Positions 1 to 5,401 of a DNA stretch of 6,767 bases are shown in pieces (within the stretch, counting starts at the first letter, position 1; each line of letters starts with the position of its first letter). The notes under the pieces are model-generated. The model was not told the DNA's origin, made no database searches, and saw nothing but the letters and a program-made list of their open reading frames with translations. Source of the stretch: JAQVWU01 sp964628455 (GTDB taxonomy: Bacteria; Bacillota; Clostridia; Oscillospirales; CAG-272); NCBI GenBank assembly GCA_964628455.1, contig CAZVPD010000185.1, forward strand, positions 1-6,767, in the 5' to 3' direction. The position numbers and the translations under genes are program-made.

Positions 1-793
1 TATCTTCCGCCGTCAGCTCGAAATCGAAAATTTCCGCATTGGACTTGATTCTGTCGGCATGAACCGATTTCGACAGCGGGAGAACATCCGACTGCAGAGC
101 ATAACGCAGGCAGACCTGTGCCGGAGACTTTTTGTGTTTTGCTGCGATCTTTCCGAGCAGGATATCGGACAGAACGGCTCCGCAACCGAGCGGCGACCAT
201 GCTTCGACGAGCATACCATGGTTCTTGCACCAGTTCACAAGTGCCGGCTGATCATAACCCGGATGAAATTCGATCTGATTGACCATCGGCTTGATCTCCG
301 CGGTTTCTTCGAGAGCGAGAATATGCTCCGGCAAAAAGTTCGACACACCGACGGCACGGATTTTGCCGTCCTTCATCATCTTTTCAAAGCCGCGCCATGT
401 GGAAGCGTTCGTTTCCTTCCAGTTCGGGTTGTGCTTTTCGACATCCGGCCAGTGAATCAGATAGAGGTCGAGGTAATCGACACCGAGTGCACGGAGGGAA
501 GACTCGGCAGCGGCAACGGTCTTGTCATAACCGCGTTCGGAAATCCAATGCTTTGTGGTGAGGAAGATGTCCTCACGTTTGACACCGGAAGCACGGATGC
601 CTTCTCCGACGCCTGCTTCGTTTCCGTAAGCGGCGGCGGTATCAATGTGCCGGTATCCGTATTGCAGAGCGGTCTTTACGCTTTCTGCGGCAACGTTTCC
701 GTCGGGAGTCTGCCATGTGCCGTAACCGAGGCACGGAATTTGAACACCGTTGGCAAGTGTCAGGGTGTCCGTCAGCTTTGTAACCATGATCAT
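1..793 (-). CDS. Aldo/keto reductase, AKR5-like (2,5-diketo-D-gluconate reductase type), C-terminus beyond window
   Basis: Predicted cytoplasmic NADPH-dependent carbonyl reductase with a TIM-barrel fold, reducing an aldehyde or ketone to an alcohol. The 264 residues visible are most of a family length of about 270-285; the gene runs off the left edge without a stop. The catalytic tetrad is complete: D51 and Y56 (HIDTAAAYGNE), K81 (LTTKHW) and H114 (LYLIHWP). Further family marks are GVSNF, NQIEFHP, the AWSPLG segment, and near the end LSKSVHADRIKSN, matching the cofactor-binding KS...R loop. The start at 793 has AGGAAG three bases upstream; a second in-frame ATG at 787 has a more usual 9-base spacing and may be the true start. 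The ribosome site abuts the stop of the glycyl radical enzyme gene 10 bases upstream, so the two are almost certainly one operon and perhaps translationally coupled. The substrate is unknown. Confidence 0.93.
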   Translation of the reverse strand, partial: MIMVTKLTDTLTLANGVQIPCLGYGTWQTPDGNVAAESVKTALQYGYRHIDTAAAYGNEAGVGEGIRASGVKREDIFLTTKHWISERGYDKTVAAAESSLRALGVDYLDLYLIHWPDVEKHNPNWKETNASTWRGFEKMMKDGKIRAVGVSNFLPEHILALEETAEIKPMVNQIEFHPGYDQPALVNWCKNHGMLVEAWSPLGCGAVLSDILLGKIAAKHKKSPAQVCLRYALQSDVLPLSKSVHADRIKSNAEIFDFELTAED

Positions 794-803
794 GTTCTTC
801 CTT

Positions 804-1964
804 TCACGACAAAGAAATTTCTGTACGGTCAATGATGTTTTGCTGTAACTCCGGTGTCAGCCTACAGAAGTAGTCGCTGTAGCCGCCGACGCGGACGATG
901 AGATTCCGATATTTTTCGGGTTCTTTTTGTGCCGCAAGCAAGGTGGCACGGTCAACGACATTGACGGAAAGCTGCTGTCCGCCGCCGGCAAAATATACCT
1001 TCGCCAGGGTGATAAAAGCCTGCATTCCGCGCTCCGTACAAAATACGGATTTTGCCATTTTGATCTGTGCAACAAAACCGGAACAGGCTTCCGTCTGACG
1101 GTAGTGAAGCATTGATTTGAGCAATGCGGTCGGTCCGTTCACGTCGCATCCCGGTGTTGCCGCGATACTGTCCGCATAATTCGATTCGCCCTTACGTTTG
1201 CCGTTCGGAAGCGCGGCAACGGCAAGTCCGTTGCTTGCCGCACGGACAAACGAAGAACATCCGCCGGTATAGACACCGCCCCGGAAAGTCGTTTTTGTTT
1301 TCAGATATTTGAAAATATGGTCAACCGTCTGCGCGCAGAACTCATCCACACCGGCCATGTCGTTGCCGAACTTCTCACAGGAGGAAAAATCACGCCGGAG
1401 TGCTTCATACCCCTCAAAGTTCGCTTCCAGCGCGTCGATCAACTCGTCCATGGTATATCTCTGTTTTTCAAACACCATCGTCCGGATCGCCCACAGAGAA
1501 TCCGCCGCGTCGGCGATGCCTTCGAGTAAAACCTGCCCGTGACCGTACAGGGGACCGCCGGACTTATAATCCAGCCCTTTTTCAAGACATCCCTGTATGG
1601 TGACGGATCGCAGGGGGTTCGGTGCAAAGAAGGCGTATGCTTCCTGAAAACGATTCGCCACGGTCACCGTCAGATCCGTGATGTGATCAAGCATCCGATA
1701 GTAAAGTGTCATCAGTTCCTCAAAGGATTTACACGCGCGGGCATCACCGAAGCGGTGCGCAAGCACGACAGGTTTTTCCGGGGCAAAACTGACGCCGTTG
1801 TGCAGGGTCAGTTCAAGAACCTTTCCCATATTGACTTCGCCGTCTTCCAGTCCCATGTGTGATTTGCCCATAATGTCAATCTGATTACATCCGTTCATGC
1901 AGTAATCATGGCTGTCATATGGGGGAATGCCGACGGCTTCCAATACCGAGACATTCTGCGGCAA
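804..1964 (-). CDS. Glycyl radical enzyme (PFL-like), C-terminal part with active-site Cys and radical Gly
   Basis: C-terminal half of a pyruvate formate-lyase-like glycyl radical enzyme; open from a TTG at 1964 but really the continuation of the N-terminal frame that ends at 1915. The thiyl cysteine is C26 of this frame in DYCMNGCNQID (codon 1887-1889), and the radical glycine is G361 in RVGGYSDYF (codon 882-884), followed by a family-typical tail (LTPELQQNIIDRTE). Between them lie GEVNMGKVLELTLHNG, the SNGLAVAALPNGKRKGES loop and DVNGPTALLKS, all in the order expected for the family. The motif after the cysteine is NQ, whereas diol dehydratases and choline lyase have VE, so the usual catalytic glutamate is absent and no known substrate class can be assigned. 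TTG is unlikely to be a true start, since no ribosome site precedes it and the fold needs the N-terminal half. The stop is 10 bases before the reductase gene. Confidence 0.9.
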   Translation of the reverse strand: MPQNVSVLEAVGIPPYDSHDYCMNGCNQIDIMGKSHMGLEDGEVNMGKVLELTLHNGVSFAPEKPVVLAHRFGDARACKSFEELMTLYYRMLDHITDLTVTVANRFQEAYAFFAPNPLRSVTIQGCLEKGLDYKSGGPLYGHGQVLLEGIADAADSLWAIRTMVFEKQRYTMDELIDALEANFEGYEALRRDFSSCEKFGNDMAGVDEFCAQTVDHIFKYLKTKTTFRGGVYTGGCSSFVRAASNGLAVAALPNGKRKGESNYADSIAATPGCDVNGPTALLKSMLHYRQTEACSGFVAQIKMAKSVFCTERGMQAFITLAKVYFAGGGQQLSVNVVDRATLLAAQKEPEKYRNLIVRVGGYSDYFCRLTPELQQNIIDRTEISLS

Positions 1965-2943
1965 GCTTCCATAACGCTTCGGGGGTATTTCTGTGAACGC
2001 GCATCGTAAGGTTCGGCGTCTGATATGCCATCTCCCTGACTTTGCGAAGAATCAGATAAGAAAGCTCATTTGTTTCATCGTTCCAATTTTCGTCGGAACC
2101 GGAAATGCAGAGATTCCATGCACGGATATTATGGATTCCCTCCAGGAGACGGGTAATCATTTCTTCGCTTTCTTCGGGTGTGGAAACACGGTAATAATCA
2201 ATCATGCACTGATCGAGACGACCGGGAGAATCCGTTCCGTCAAAGGTAAAGAACAGCCAGAACATCATCACGGCAGAATACATATCATATGCGGGGCTGC
2301 GCGGAATCATTTCAAACGCCTTTGCCATCCGCGCCCATTCTTTCCGCTTCGCTTCATCGGTTTCGGTTTTCGCGTTTTGGACGGCCGTTTTCAGAATGCG
2401 GTCTGCAACGATGTCAATGGCATCCATTGCGAGTTTGGATGCATTGTAAAAGCCGTCCTTCCCGGGATTTTTCCGACGGCACTCCTCAATGAACATACGG
2501 AATCCGTCGGTTCCGTTATGCAGAATCCGATCATAATCCGGATTCGCATGTCCGATCCAACTGCCGCCCCAGAATGCCATCGCGTCGATCAGTTTCTTTT
2601 CGTATCCCGTCACGGAATCGCAATGCGCATGATTCCTCGTCGACGCGACATTCATATAGTCGCGGATTTCCAACAAGGCTTCTTTATTTTCCGGGAACGC
2701 TTCGATCAGCCGTTCATAGGCGTTCGGGTCGATTCCGATTCCGCTTCCGAATTCATAAAACGACGCTCCGTTTTCGGAAAATGCCCTGACGGTCGGGAGC
2801 ATACAGTTGTCCGGATATTCGATGAAACGGTATGCGGCAGACTCGGCCAGAGCGTAACCGATCTGTTCGCTGACGGATTTATCGCTGTTTTCAACAAACG
2901 CACGTCCGAACGGTTCTTCTTTGAATGAATATTTCTGTTTCAT
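1915..2943 (-). CDS. Glycyl radical enzyme (PFL-like), N-terminal part
   Basis: N-terminal half (342 residues) of a pyruvate formate-lyase-like enzyme. The start ATG at 2943 has AAAGGAAA about six bases upstream and lies about 74 bases after a predicted transcription start. Family landmarks seen: WIGHANPDYDRIL at residues 129-141 (the GHxxPDYxxxL block), SPGRLDQCMIDYY at 239-251 (the GRLDQ block), SGSDENWNDETNELS at 281-295, and NLTMRVHRNTPE at 311-322, which precedes the active-site loop. The last six residues (RRHSPI) are out of frame with the family and end in TGA at 1915-1917. These enzymes act in the cytoplasm of anaerobes and need a radical-SAM activase to place the glycyl radical; none is encoded in the window. 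Alone, this fragment carries neither the cysteine nor the glycine radical site and cannot be catalytic. Confidence 0.9.
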   Translation of the reverse strand: MKQKYSFKEEPFGRAFVENSDKSVSEQIGYALAESAAYRFIEYPDNCMLPTVRAFSENGASFYEFGSGIGIDPNAYERLIEAFPENKEALLEIRDYMNVASTRNHAHCDSVTGYEKKLIDAMAFWGGSWIGHANPDYDRILHNGTDGFRMFIEECRRKNPGKDGFYNASKLAMDAIDIVADRILKTAVQNAKTETDEAKRKEWARMAKAFEMIPRSPAYDMYSAVMMFWLFFTFDGTDSPGRLDQCMIDYYRVSTPEESEEMITRLLEGIHNIRAWNLCISGSDENWNDETNELSYLILRKVREMAYQTPNLTMRVHRNTPEALWKLAAECLGIGSRRHSPI

Positions 2944-3023
2944 ACAATTTCCTTTGTTTTGTCATGTTAAAAAATCATGAGAAAAAAATAAAAGTACCTC
3001 AACACATTGAATTTGCCATGATT

Positions 3024-3052
3024 ATTATAACATAGAACCCGGAAAATGAAAA
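3024..3052 (-). promoter_or_regulatory. Sigma-A promoter of the glycyl radical enzyme/reductase operon
   Basis: On the minus strand the -35 hexamer is TTTTCA (3047-3052), followed by a 17-base spacer and a perfect TATAAT (3024-3029) preceded by TGT, an extended -10. The predicted start is near 3017, giving a leader of about 74 bases before the ATG at 2943. The -35 matches consensus at 4 of 6 positions, so an activator or the extended -10 may matter. Confidence 0.7.
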
Positions 3053-3057
3053 GACTG

Positions 3058-3069
3058 TTGTGCAAACAA
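3058..3069. promoter_or_regulatory. Possible operator upstream of the glycyl radical enzyme promoter
   Basis: TTGTGCAAACAA is a short dyad (TTGT, four bases, ACAA) centred about 46 bases upstream of the predicted start, just beyond the -35. The TTTGCACAA side resembles half of sugar-responsive LacI-family operators. It does not match the Rex consensus spacing. A second AT-rich inverted repeat (CAATTAT at 3067-3073, ATAATTG at 3090-3096) overlaps its edge. No regulator gene is present, so the role is a guess. Confidence 0.25.
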
Positions 3070-3122
3070 TTATAATTTTTTAAAACAGGATAATTGATCT
3101 GCTTCTAAATACAGGTGCAGAC

Positions 3123-3144
3123 AAAAAAGCTTATGGCAAGCCTT
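3123..3144 (-). terminator. Weak second terminator-like hairpin downstream of ssrA
   Basis: On the minus strand AAGGCTT (3138-3144) pairs with AAGCTTT (3126-3132), with one G-U, around a five-base loop, and three more T residues follow. It lies about 35 bases beyond the main ssrA terminator and could act as a backup. The stem is AT-rich and weak. Confidence 0.3.
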
Positions 3145-3176
3145 GAAATCAAGACCTTCTGCCGGATGCCGGATGC

Positions 3177-3213
3177 AAAATAAAAACGCCGGTATTGTAT
3201 CCATACCGACGTT
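3177..3213 (-). terminator. Intrinsic terminator of ssrA
   Basis: On the minus strand an 11-bp stem (AACGTCGGTAT with ATACCGGCGTT, one G-U pair) encloses a seven-base loop, GGATACA, and runs into TTTTTATTTT. It begins six bases after the encoded CCA of tmRNA and should end the smpB-ssrA transcript and insulate it from the downstream operon. Confidence 0.9.
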
Positions 3214-3219
3214 CTTATA

Positions 3220-3567
3220 TGGTGGAGGCGACGGGAGTCGAACCCGTGTCCGAAAACCCCTCGGAGAGACTTTCTACGGGCGTATCCGGTTCGTATATCT
3301 CCCCCGCGCATCCCAAACCGGCAAAAAATGCGCGGGGCAGCCTGTTTATTCATGACCGCTATACAGACAGACTCACGGTACACGTTCACCGCTTAGTTAC
3401 GCCCGAACCGAAGCCGCGATACTCCTCGGAAGGACGCGCCGCACTTAGGCGGCGAGAGCTAATTTATTATTGTTATCGTTTATATTTTTTTGCGGTGGTT
3501 TAAAGAGTCGCCACAGCTCTGCCCGCTTATCCGGCCTAAAAATCCCCGTCGAAACCTTTACGCCCCC
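3220..3567 (-). ncRNA. ssrA: Transfer-messenger RNA (tmRNA), one-piece
   Basis: tmRNA, about 348 bases, which with SmpB rescues stalled ribosomes and tags the nascent peptide for proteolysis. The 5' end GGGGGCG (3561-3567) pairs with the 3' strand CGCCTCC; the third pair is G-U, the identity signal for alanyl-tRNA synthetase. Next come the conserved GGTTTCGACGGGG near the 5' end and a T-arm (ACGGG, TTCGACT, CCCGT), discriminator A and an encoded CCA (3220-3222). The first pseudoknot is visible just before the tag: AGAG pairs with CTCT, and GTGG with CCAC, interleaved. The tag frame ends KLALAA then TAA at 3445. It starts 10 bases after the smpB stop with no convincing promoter of its own, so it is probably cut from a shared transcript. 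Confidence 0.97.
3445..3477 (-). other. tmRNA tag-peptide reading frame, likely DNNNKLALAA
   Basis: The mRNA-like part of ssrA. The frame is fixed by its end, LALAA followed by TAA (3445-3447), the degron seen by ClpXP-type proteases. Going upstream the codons read ATA AAC GAT AAC AAT AAT AAA TTA. By comparison with Bacillus, where TAAAC directly precedes the GCT resume codon, GAT (3475-3477) is the best resume codon, giving DNNNKLALAA. ATA at 3481-3483 (INDNNNKLALAA) would fit an alignment to the Escherichia coli AND- start instead. Neither is the usual alanine codon. Confidence 0.65.
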
Positions 3568-3577
3568 CTGTATACGC

Positions 3578-4072
3578 TTAATCCCTGTAAGACCGTTCCT
3601 TGACTGTCCGCTCGATGGTGCGCGAAGCTTCTTTTTTTGCGTCGTCCTCGCGCTTGTCATACAGCTTCTTGCCTTTGCACAGACCGATGTCCACCTTAAC
3701 GAGCGAACCCGAAAGATAAACCGAAAGCGGGACTAAAGTATAACCTTCCCTGCCGGTCAGCGCAAACAGCTTCAGGATCTCTTTCTTATGCATGAGCAGT
3801 TTTTTCGGACGCAGAGGGTCGCGGTTGAAGATATTGCCTTTTTCGTAAGGGCTGATGTGGATGCCCGTGGCGTATATCTCTCCCCTATCGATGTAGCAGT
3901 ATGAATCCTTCAGATTGACGCTGCCGTTTCGCACCGATTTGACTTCCGTACCGAAAAGCTGGATTCCGGCTTCGTAATTGTCTTCAACGAAGTAGTCGTG
4001 CCTGGCTTTTTTATTCTGCGCGATGATTTTTCTGCCCGCCGGCTTTTTCTTCGTCTCCGATGTTTCGGCCAT
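3578..4072 (-). CDS. smpB: SsrA-binding protein SmpB
   Basis: Small basic RNA-binding protein that binds the tRNA-like domain of tmRNA and brings it to stalled ribosomes. At 164 residues it is slightly longer than the usual 150-160 because of a lysine-rich N-terminal extension (residues 1-14). Family marks in order: IAQNKKARHDYFVED (17-31), GTEVKSVRNGSVNLKDSY (41-58, the tmRNA-contacting region), HISPYEKGN, RPKKLLMHKKEI, and the decoding-centre tail beginning GKKLYDKRE (134-142). Y138 stands where Escherichia coli has H136, as in other Firmicutes. Start at 4072 with GGGAGG eight bases upstream. The gene ends 10 bases before tmRNA, the classic partnership, and follows a perfect promoter. Confidence 0.98.
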   Translation of the reverse strand: MAETSETKKKPAGRKIIAQNKKARHDYFVEDNYEAGIQLFGTEVKSVRNGSVNLKDSYCYIDRGEIYATGIHISPYEKGNIFNRDPLRPKKLLMHKKEILKLFALTGREGYTLVPLSVYLSGSLVKVDIGLCKGKKLYDKREDDAKKEASRTIERTVKERSYRD

Positions 4073-4108
4073 GAAACCGTCCTCCCTTACCGTAATTAAG
4101 CTATCCTA

Positions 4109-4137
4109 ATTATAGCATAATAAGGCACCCGTGTCAA
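4109..4137 (-). promoter_or_regulatory. Perfect consensus sigma-A promoter of smpB-ssrA
   Basis: On the minus strand TTGACA (4132-4137), a 17-base spacer and TATAAT (4109-4114), with TGC making an extended -10. This is the strongest promoter in the window. Predicted start is near 4102, giving a short leader of about 30 bases. Such strength fits the high cellular abundance of tmRNA if smpB and ssrA share it. Confidence 0.9.
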
Positions 4138-4195
4138 GTGCCGAGGGAAAGAGACGCCGGAGATCGCCGGAAAAATCAAGGATAAAGACCGGCTT

Positions 4196-4228
4196 TCCGT
4201 TTTATCAAATAAAAACGGATTTTTATTT
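4196..4228 (+). terminator. Intrinsic terminator-like hairpin, U-tract on the plus strand
   Basis: TCCGTTTT (4196-4203) pairs with AAAACGGA (4212-4219) around an eight-base loop, and on the plus strand TTTTTATTT follows. The hairpin sits just beyond the stop of the minus-strand reductase (4223-4225), where a terminator is expected, yet read in that direction it is followed by AAAGCC, not by T residues. It may work poorly for that gene or serve to stop antisense transcription. Confidence 0.5.
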
Positions 4229-5215
4229 CAGTACAGCTTCGATCTTCAGAAGTTCTTCCTCCGAGAAATCCGCGGCGTGTATAATTCCCGCGTCATCGGT
4301 GATCTGGTCAGGTTTGGAAGCGCCGATGAGAACGCTTGTGATGTCTCCGTCCCGCAAGATCCAGGAAAGCGCCATCTGCGCAAGCGTCTGTCCCCGTCCG
4401 GAGGCGATCAGATTCAGGGCGGTGGCTTTTCTGATATATTCGTCGCTGATGGATTTTTCTTTCAGGAAGCGTCCGTCCGTGCGGATTCGGGAATCCGCGG
4501 GAATGCCGTGCAGATACCGGTCGGTCAGAAGGCCCTGTGCCAAAGGCGAGAAGGTGATGAGCCCGATCCCGTTTTTCGCGGCGTAATTCTTGAGGCCGTC
4601 GGTTTCGATCCACCGGTCATACATGGAATAGCGCACCTGATTGATAATGAACGGCGTTCCCAGTTCGCCGAACAATTTCGCGGCTTTCGCGGTCTGGTCT
4701 TTGTTATAGTTTGAAATGCCGATGTAAAGCGCCTTGCCCTGGCGGACGATCCCGTCGAGTGCGCGCACGGTCTCTTCCAGAGGCGTTTCCGGATCGGGGC
4801 GGTGATGATAGAAAATATCTGCATAATCGATCCCCATGCGGGAAAGGCTCTGATCAAGGCTTGCGACCAGGTATTTTTTGCTTCCATGGTCACCGTAAGG
4901 ACCTTCCCACATATAATAACCCGCCTTGGTGGATATGACAAGTTCGTCGCGGTAAGCGCCGAGATCCTTTTTCAGAATGGCGCCGAAGTTTTCTTCCGCA
5001 GCGCCGCCCGCGGGTCCGTAGTTGTTCGCAAGGTCAAAGTGCGTGATGCCCAGATCAAATGCCGTGCGGCACATCTGACGCATATTGTCCCATGAGGCAT
5101 CGGAGCCGAAATTGTGCCAGAGTCCGAGTGATACCAGCGGAAGCTTCAACCCGCTTGCGCCGCACCGGTTGTATCTCATTTCGCCGTATCTGCTTTCTTT
5201 CGCGGTATAGCCCAT
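4223..5215 (-). CDS. gpr: Aldo/keto reductase, YghZ/Gpr type (L-glyceraldehyde 3-phosphate reductase)
   Basis: Cytoplasmic NADPH-dependent aldehyde reductase of the AKR14 group; the Escherichia coli relative acts on L-glyceraldehyde 3-phosphate and methylglyoxal. The 330 residues are close to the family length (about 345). The similarity to YghZ is plain along the chain: RYGEMRYNRCGASGLKLP (9-26), LGLWHNFG (30-37), GITHFDLANNYGP (56-68), STKAGYYMWEGPYG (95-108), KYLVASLDQSLSRMG (114-128), LAQMALSWILRDGD and TSVLIGASKPDQI near the end. The tetrad is D61, Y66, K97 and H138 (FYHHRP). Start at 5215 is set by GGAGGAG five bases upstream. It has its own promoter and lies divergent from the fucosidase gene. 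Substrate naming follows the family and is not proven here. Confidence 0.93.
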   Translation of the reverse strand: MGYTAKESRYGEMRYNRCGASGLKLPLVSLGLWHNFGSDASWDNMRQMCRTAFDLGITHFDLANNYGPAGGAAEENFGAILKKDLGAYRDELVISTKAGYYMWEGPYGDHGSKKYLVASLDQSLSRMGIDYADIFYHHRPDPETPLEETVRALDGIVRQGKALYIGISNYNKDQTAKAAKLFGELGTPFIINQVRYSMYDRWIETDGLKNYAAKNGIGLITFSPLAQGLLTDRYLHGIPADSRIRTDGRFLKEKSISDEYIRKATALNLIASGRGQTLAQMALSWILRDGDITSVLIGASKPDQITDDAGIIHAADFSEEELLKIEAVLK

Positions 5216-5235
5216 CTTAACTCCTCCGTTTACCG

Positions 5236-5259
5236 CCCAAACCGCCGTAGCGCTTTGGG
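5236..5259 (-). promoter_or_regulatory. Stable leader hairpin with UACG tetraloop in the gpr 5' leader
   Basis: In the minus-strand leader CCCAAA and TTTGGG pair, then a G-G mismatch, then CGC with GCG closing a TACG loop, that is C(UACG)G, an extra-stable UNCG tetraloop. It starts about six bases after the predicted transcript start and ends eight bases before the ribosome site, a layout that could protect the mRNA 5' end. Confidence 0.6.
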
Positions 5260-5271
5260 TCGTTTTCTTTC

Positions 5272-5300
5272 AGTATAGCATGAAAGATCCGGAATTGCAA
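5272..5300 (-). promoter_or_regulatory. Sigma-A promoter of the gpr-type reductase gene
   Basis: On the minus strand TTGCAA (5295-5300), a 17-base spacer and TATACT (5272-5277), preceded by TGC as an extended -10. Predicted start is near 5265, giving a leader of about 50 bases that contains the UACG hairpin. Confidence 0.75.
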
Positions 5301-5305
5301 CAAAA

Positions 5306-5319
5306 ACGGACCGGTCCGT
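5306..5319. promoter_or_regulatory. Perfect 14-bp palindrome between divergent promoters, candidate operator
   Basis: ACGGACCGGTCCGT is its own reverse complement and is GC-rich within an AT-rich intergenic stretch. Its centre lies about 47 bases upstream of the predicted start of the reductase and about 61 bases upstream of that of the fucosidase. These are typical activator positions, so one dimeric regulator could serve both genes. No regulator gene is in the window. Confidence 0.55.
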
Positions 5320-5340
5320 CCTGTGAAAATGATTTATATC

Positions 5341-5367
5341 TTGCAAAATAATTTTTTATGATATAAT
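5341..5367 (+). promoter_or_regulatory. Promoter of the alpha-L-fucosidase gene
   Basis: A perfect TATAAT (5362-5367) is preceded by TGA as an extended -10. The nearest -35 is TTGCAA (5341-5346) with a short 15-base spacer, so basal strength may depend on the extended -10 or an activator. Predicted start is near 5374, with a 28-base leader. Confidence 0.7.
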
Positions 5368-5401
5368 AGCAGATAAAATCATCTGAAAGCGGGGAATCAA
5401 A

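Larger units (their letters stand above)
804..2943 (-). pseudogene. Broken glycyl radical enzyme gene (whole locus): frameshift with probable internal deletion
   Basis: The two frames 1915-2943 and 804-1964 together encode one glycyl radical enzyme of about 710 residues. The N-terminal frame keeps family similarity to about CLGIGS (codons near 1936-1951), then reads RRHSPI and stops at 1915. The other frame resumes similarity at about VLEAVGIPP and leads straight into the active-site cysteine. In family members I recall, some 33 residues separate the conserved GxGxP turn from the GC motif; here about 15 fit. The lesion therefore looks like loss of about 18 codons plus a frame change, not a single-base error. 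Codon quality and catalytic motifs downstream remain intact, so the break would be recent or an assembly artefact. No strong slippery site suggesting programmed frameshifting was seen, only a CCCCC run at 1921-1925 near the stop. Confidence 0.75.

Noticed and set aside
59..835. Plus-strand open frame of 258 codons
   Set aside because: Antisense shadow of the AKR5-like reductase, whose catalytic tetrad is intact on the minus strand.
1993..2928. Long plus-strand open frame of 311 codons
   Set aside because: It lies wholly antisense to the N-terminal part of the glycyl radical enzyme, has no ribosome site or family motif, and is rich in C, R, H and F as codon-shadow frames are.
3058..3069. Rex or FNR box upstream of the glycyl radical enzyme promoter
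   Set aside because: The dyad TTGT-N4-ACAA is too short for Rex (longer arms around the spacer) and lacks the TTGAT/ATCAA halves of FNR.
3161..3176. Tandem repeat of GCCGGAT (two copies)
   Set aside because: Only two short units next to the ssrA terminator; too little to call a functional repeat or array.
3105..3389. Minus-strand open frame of 94 codons over the 3' part of ssrA
   Set aside because: It overlaps the structured tRNA-like and pseudoknot part of tmRNA and its terminator; not a protein gene.
3195..3503. Plus-strand frame reading VEATGVEPVSENPS
   Set aside because: This is the complement of tmRNA; such GVEPVSEN peptides are a familiar false protein from antisense ssrA and tRNA 3' ends.
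4166..4193. GCCGG/CCGGC inverted repeat after the reductase gene, with an 18-base loop
   Set aside because: Loop too long and no following T-run; not a convincing terminator.
4131..4714. Plus-strand frames of about 145-151 codons (4131-4586 and 4277-4714)
   Set aside because: They are shadows of the YghZ-type reductase; the first would also begin inside the smpB promoter.
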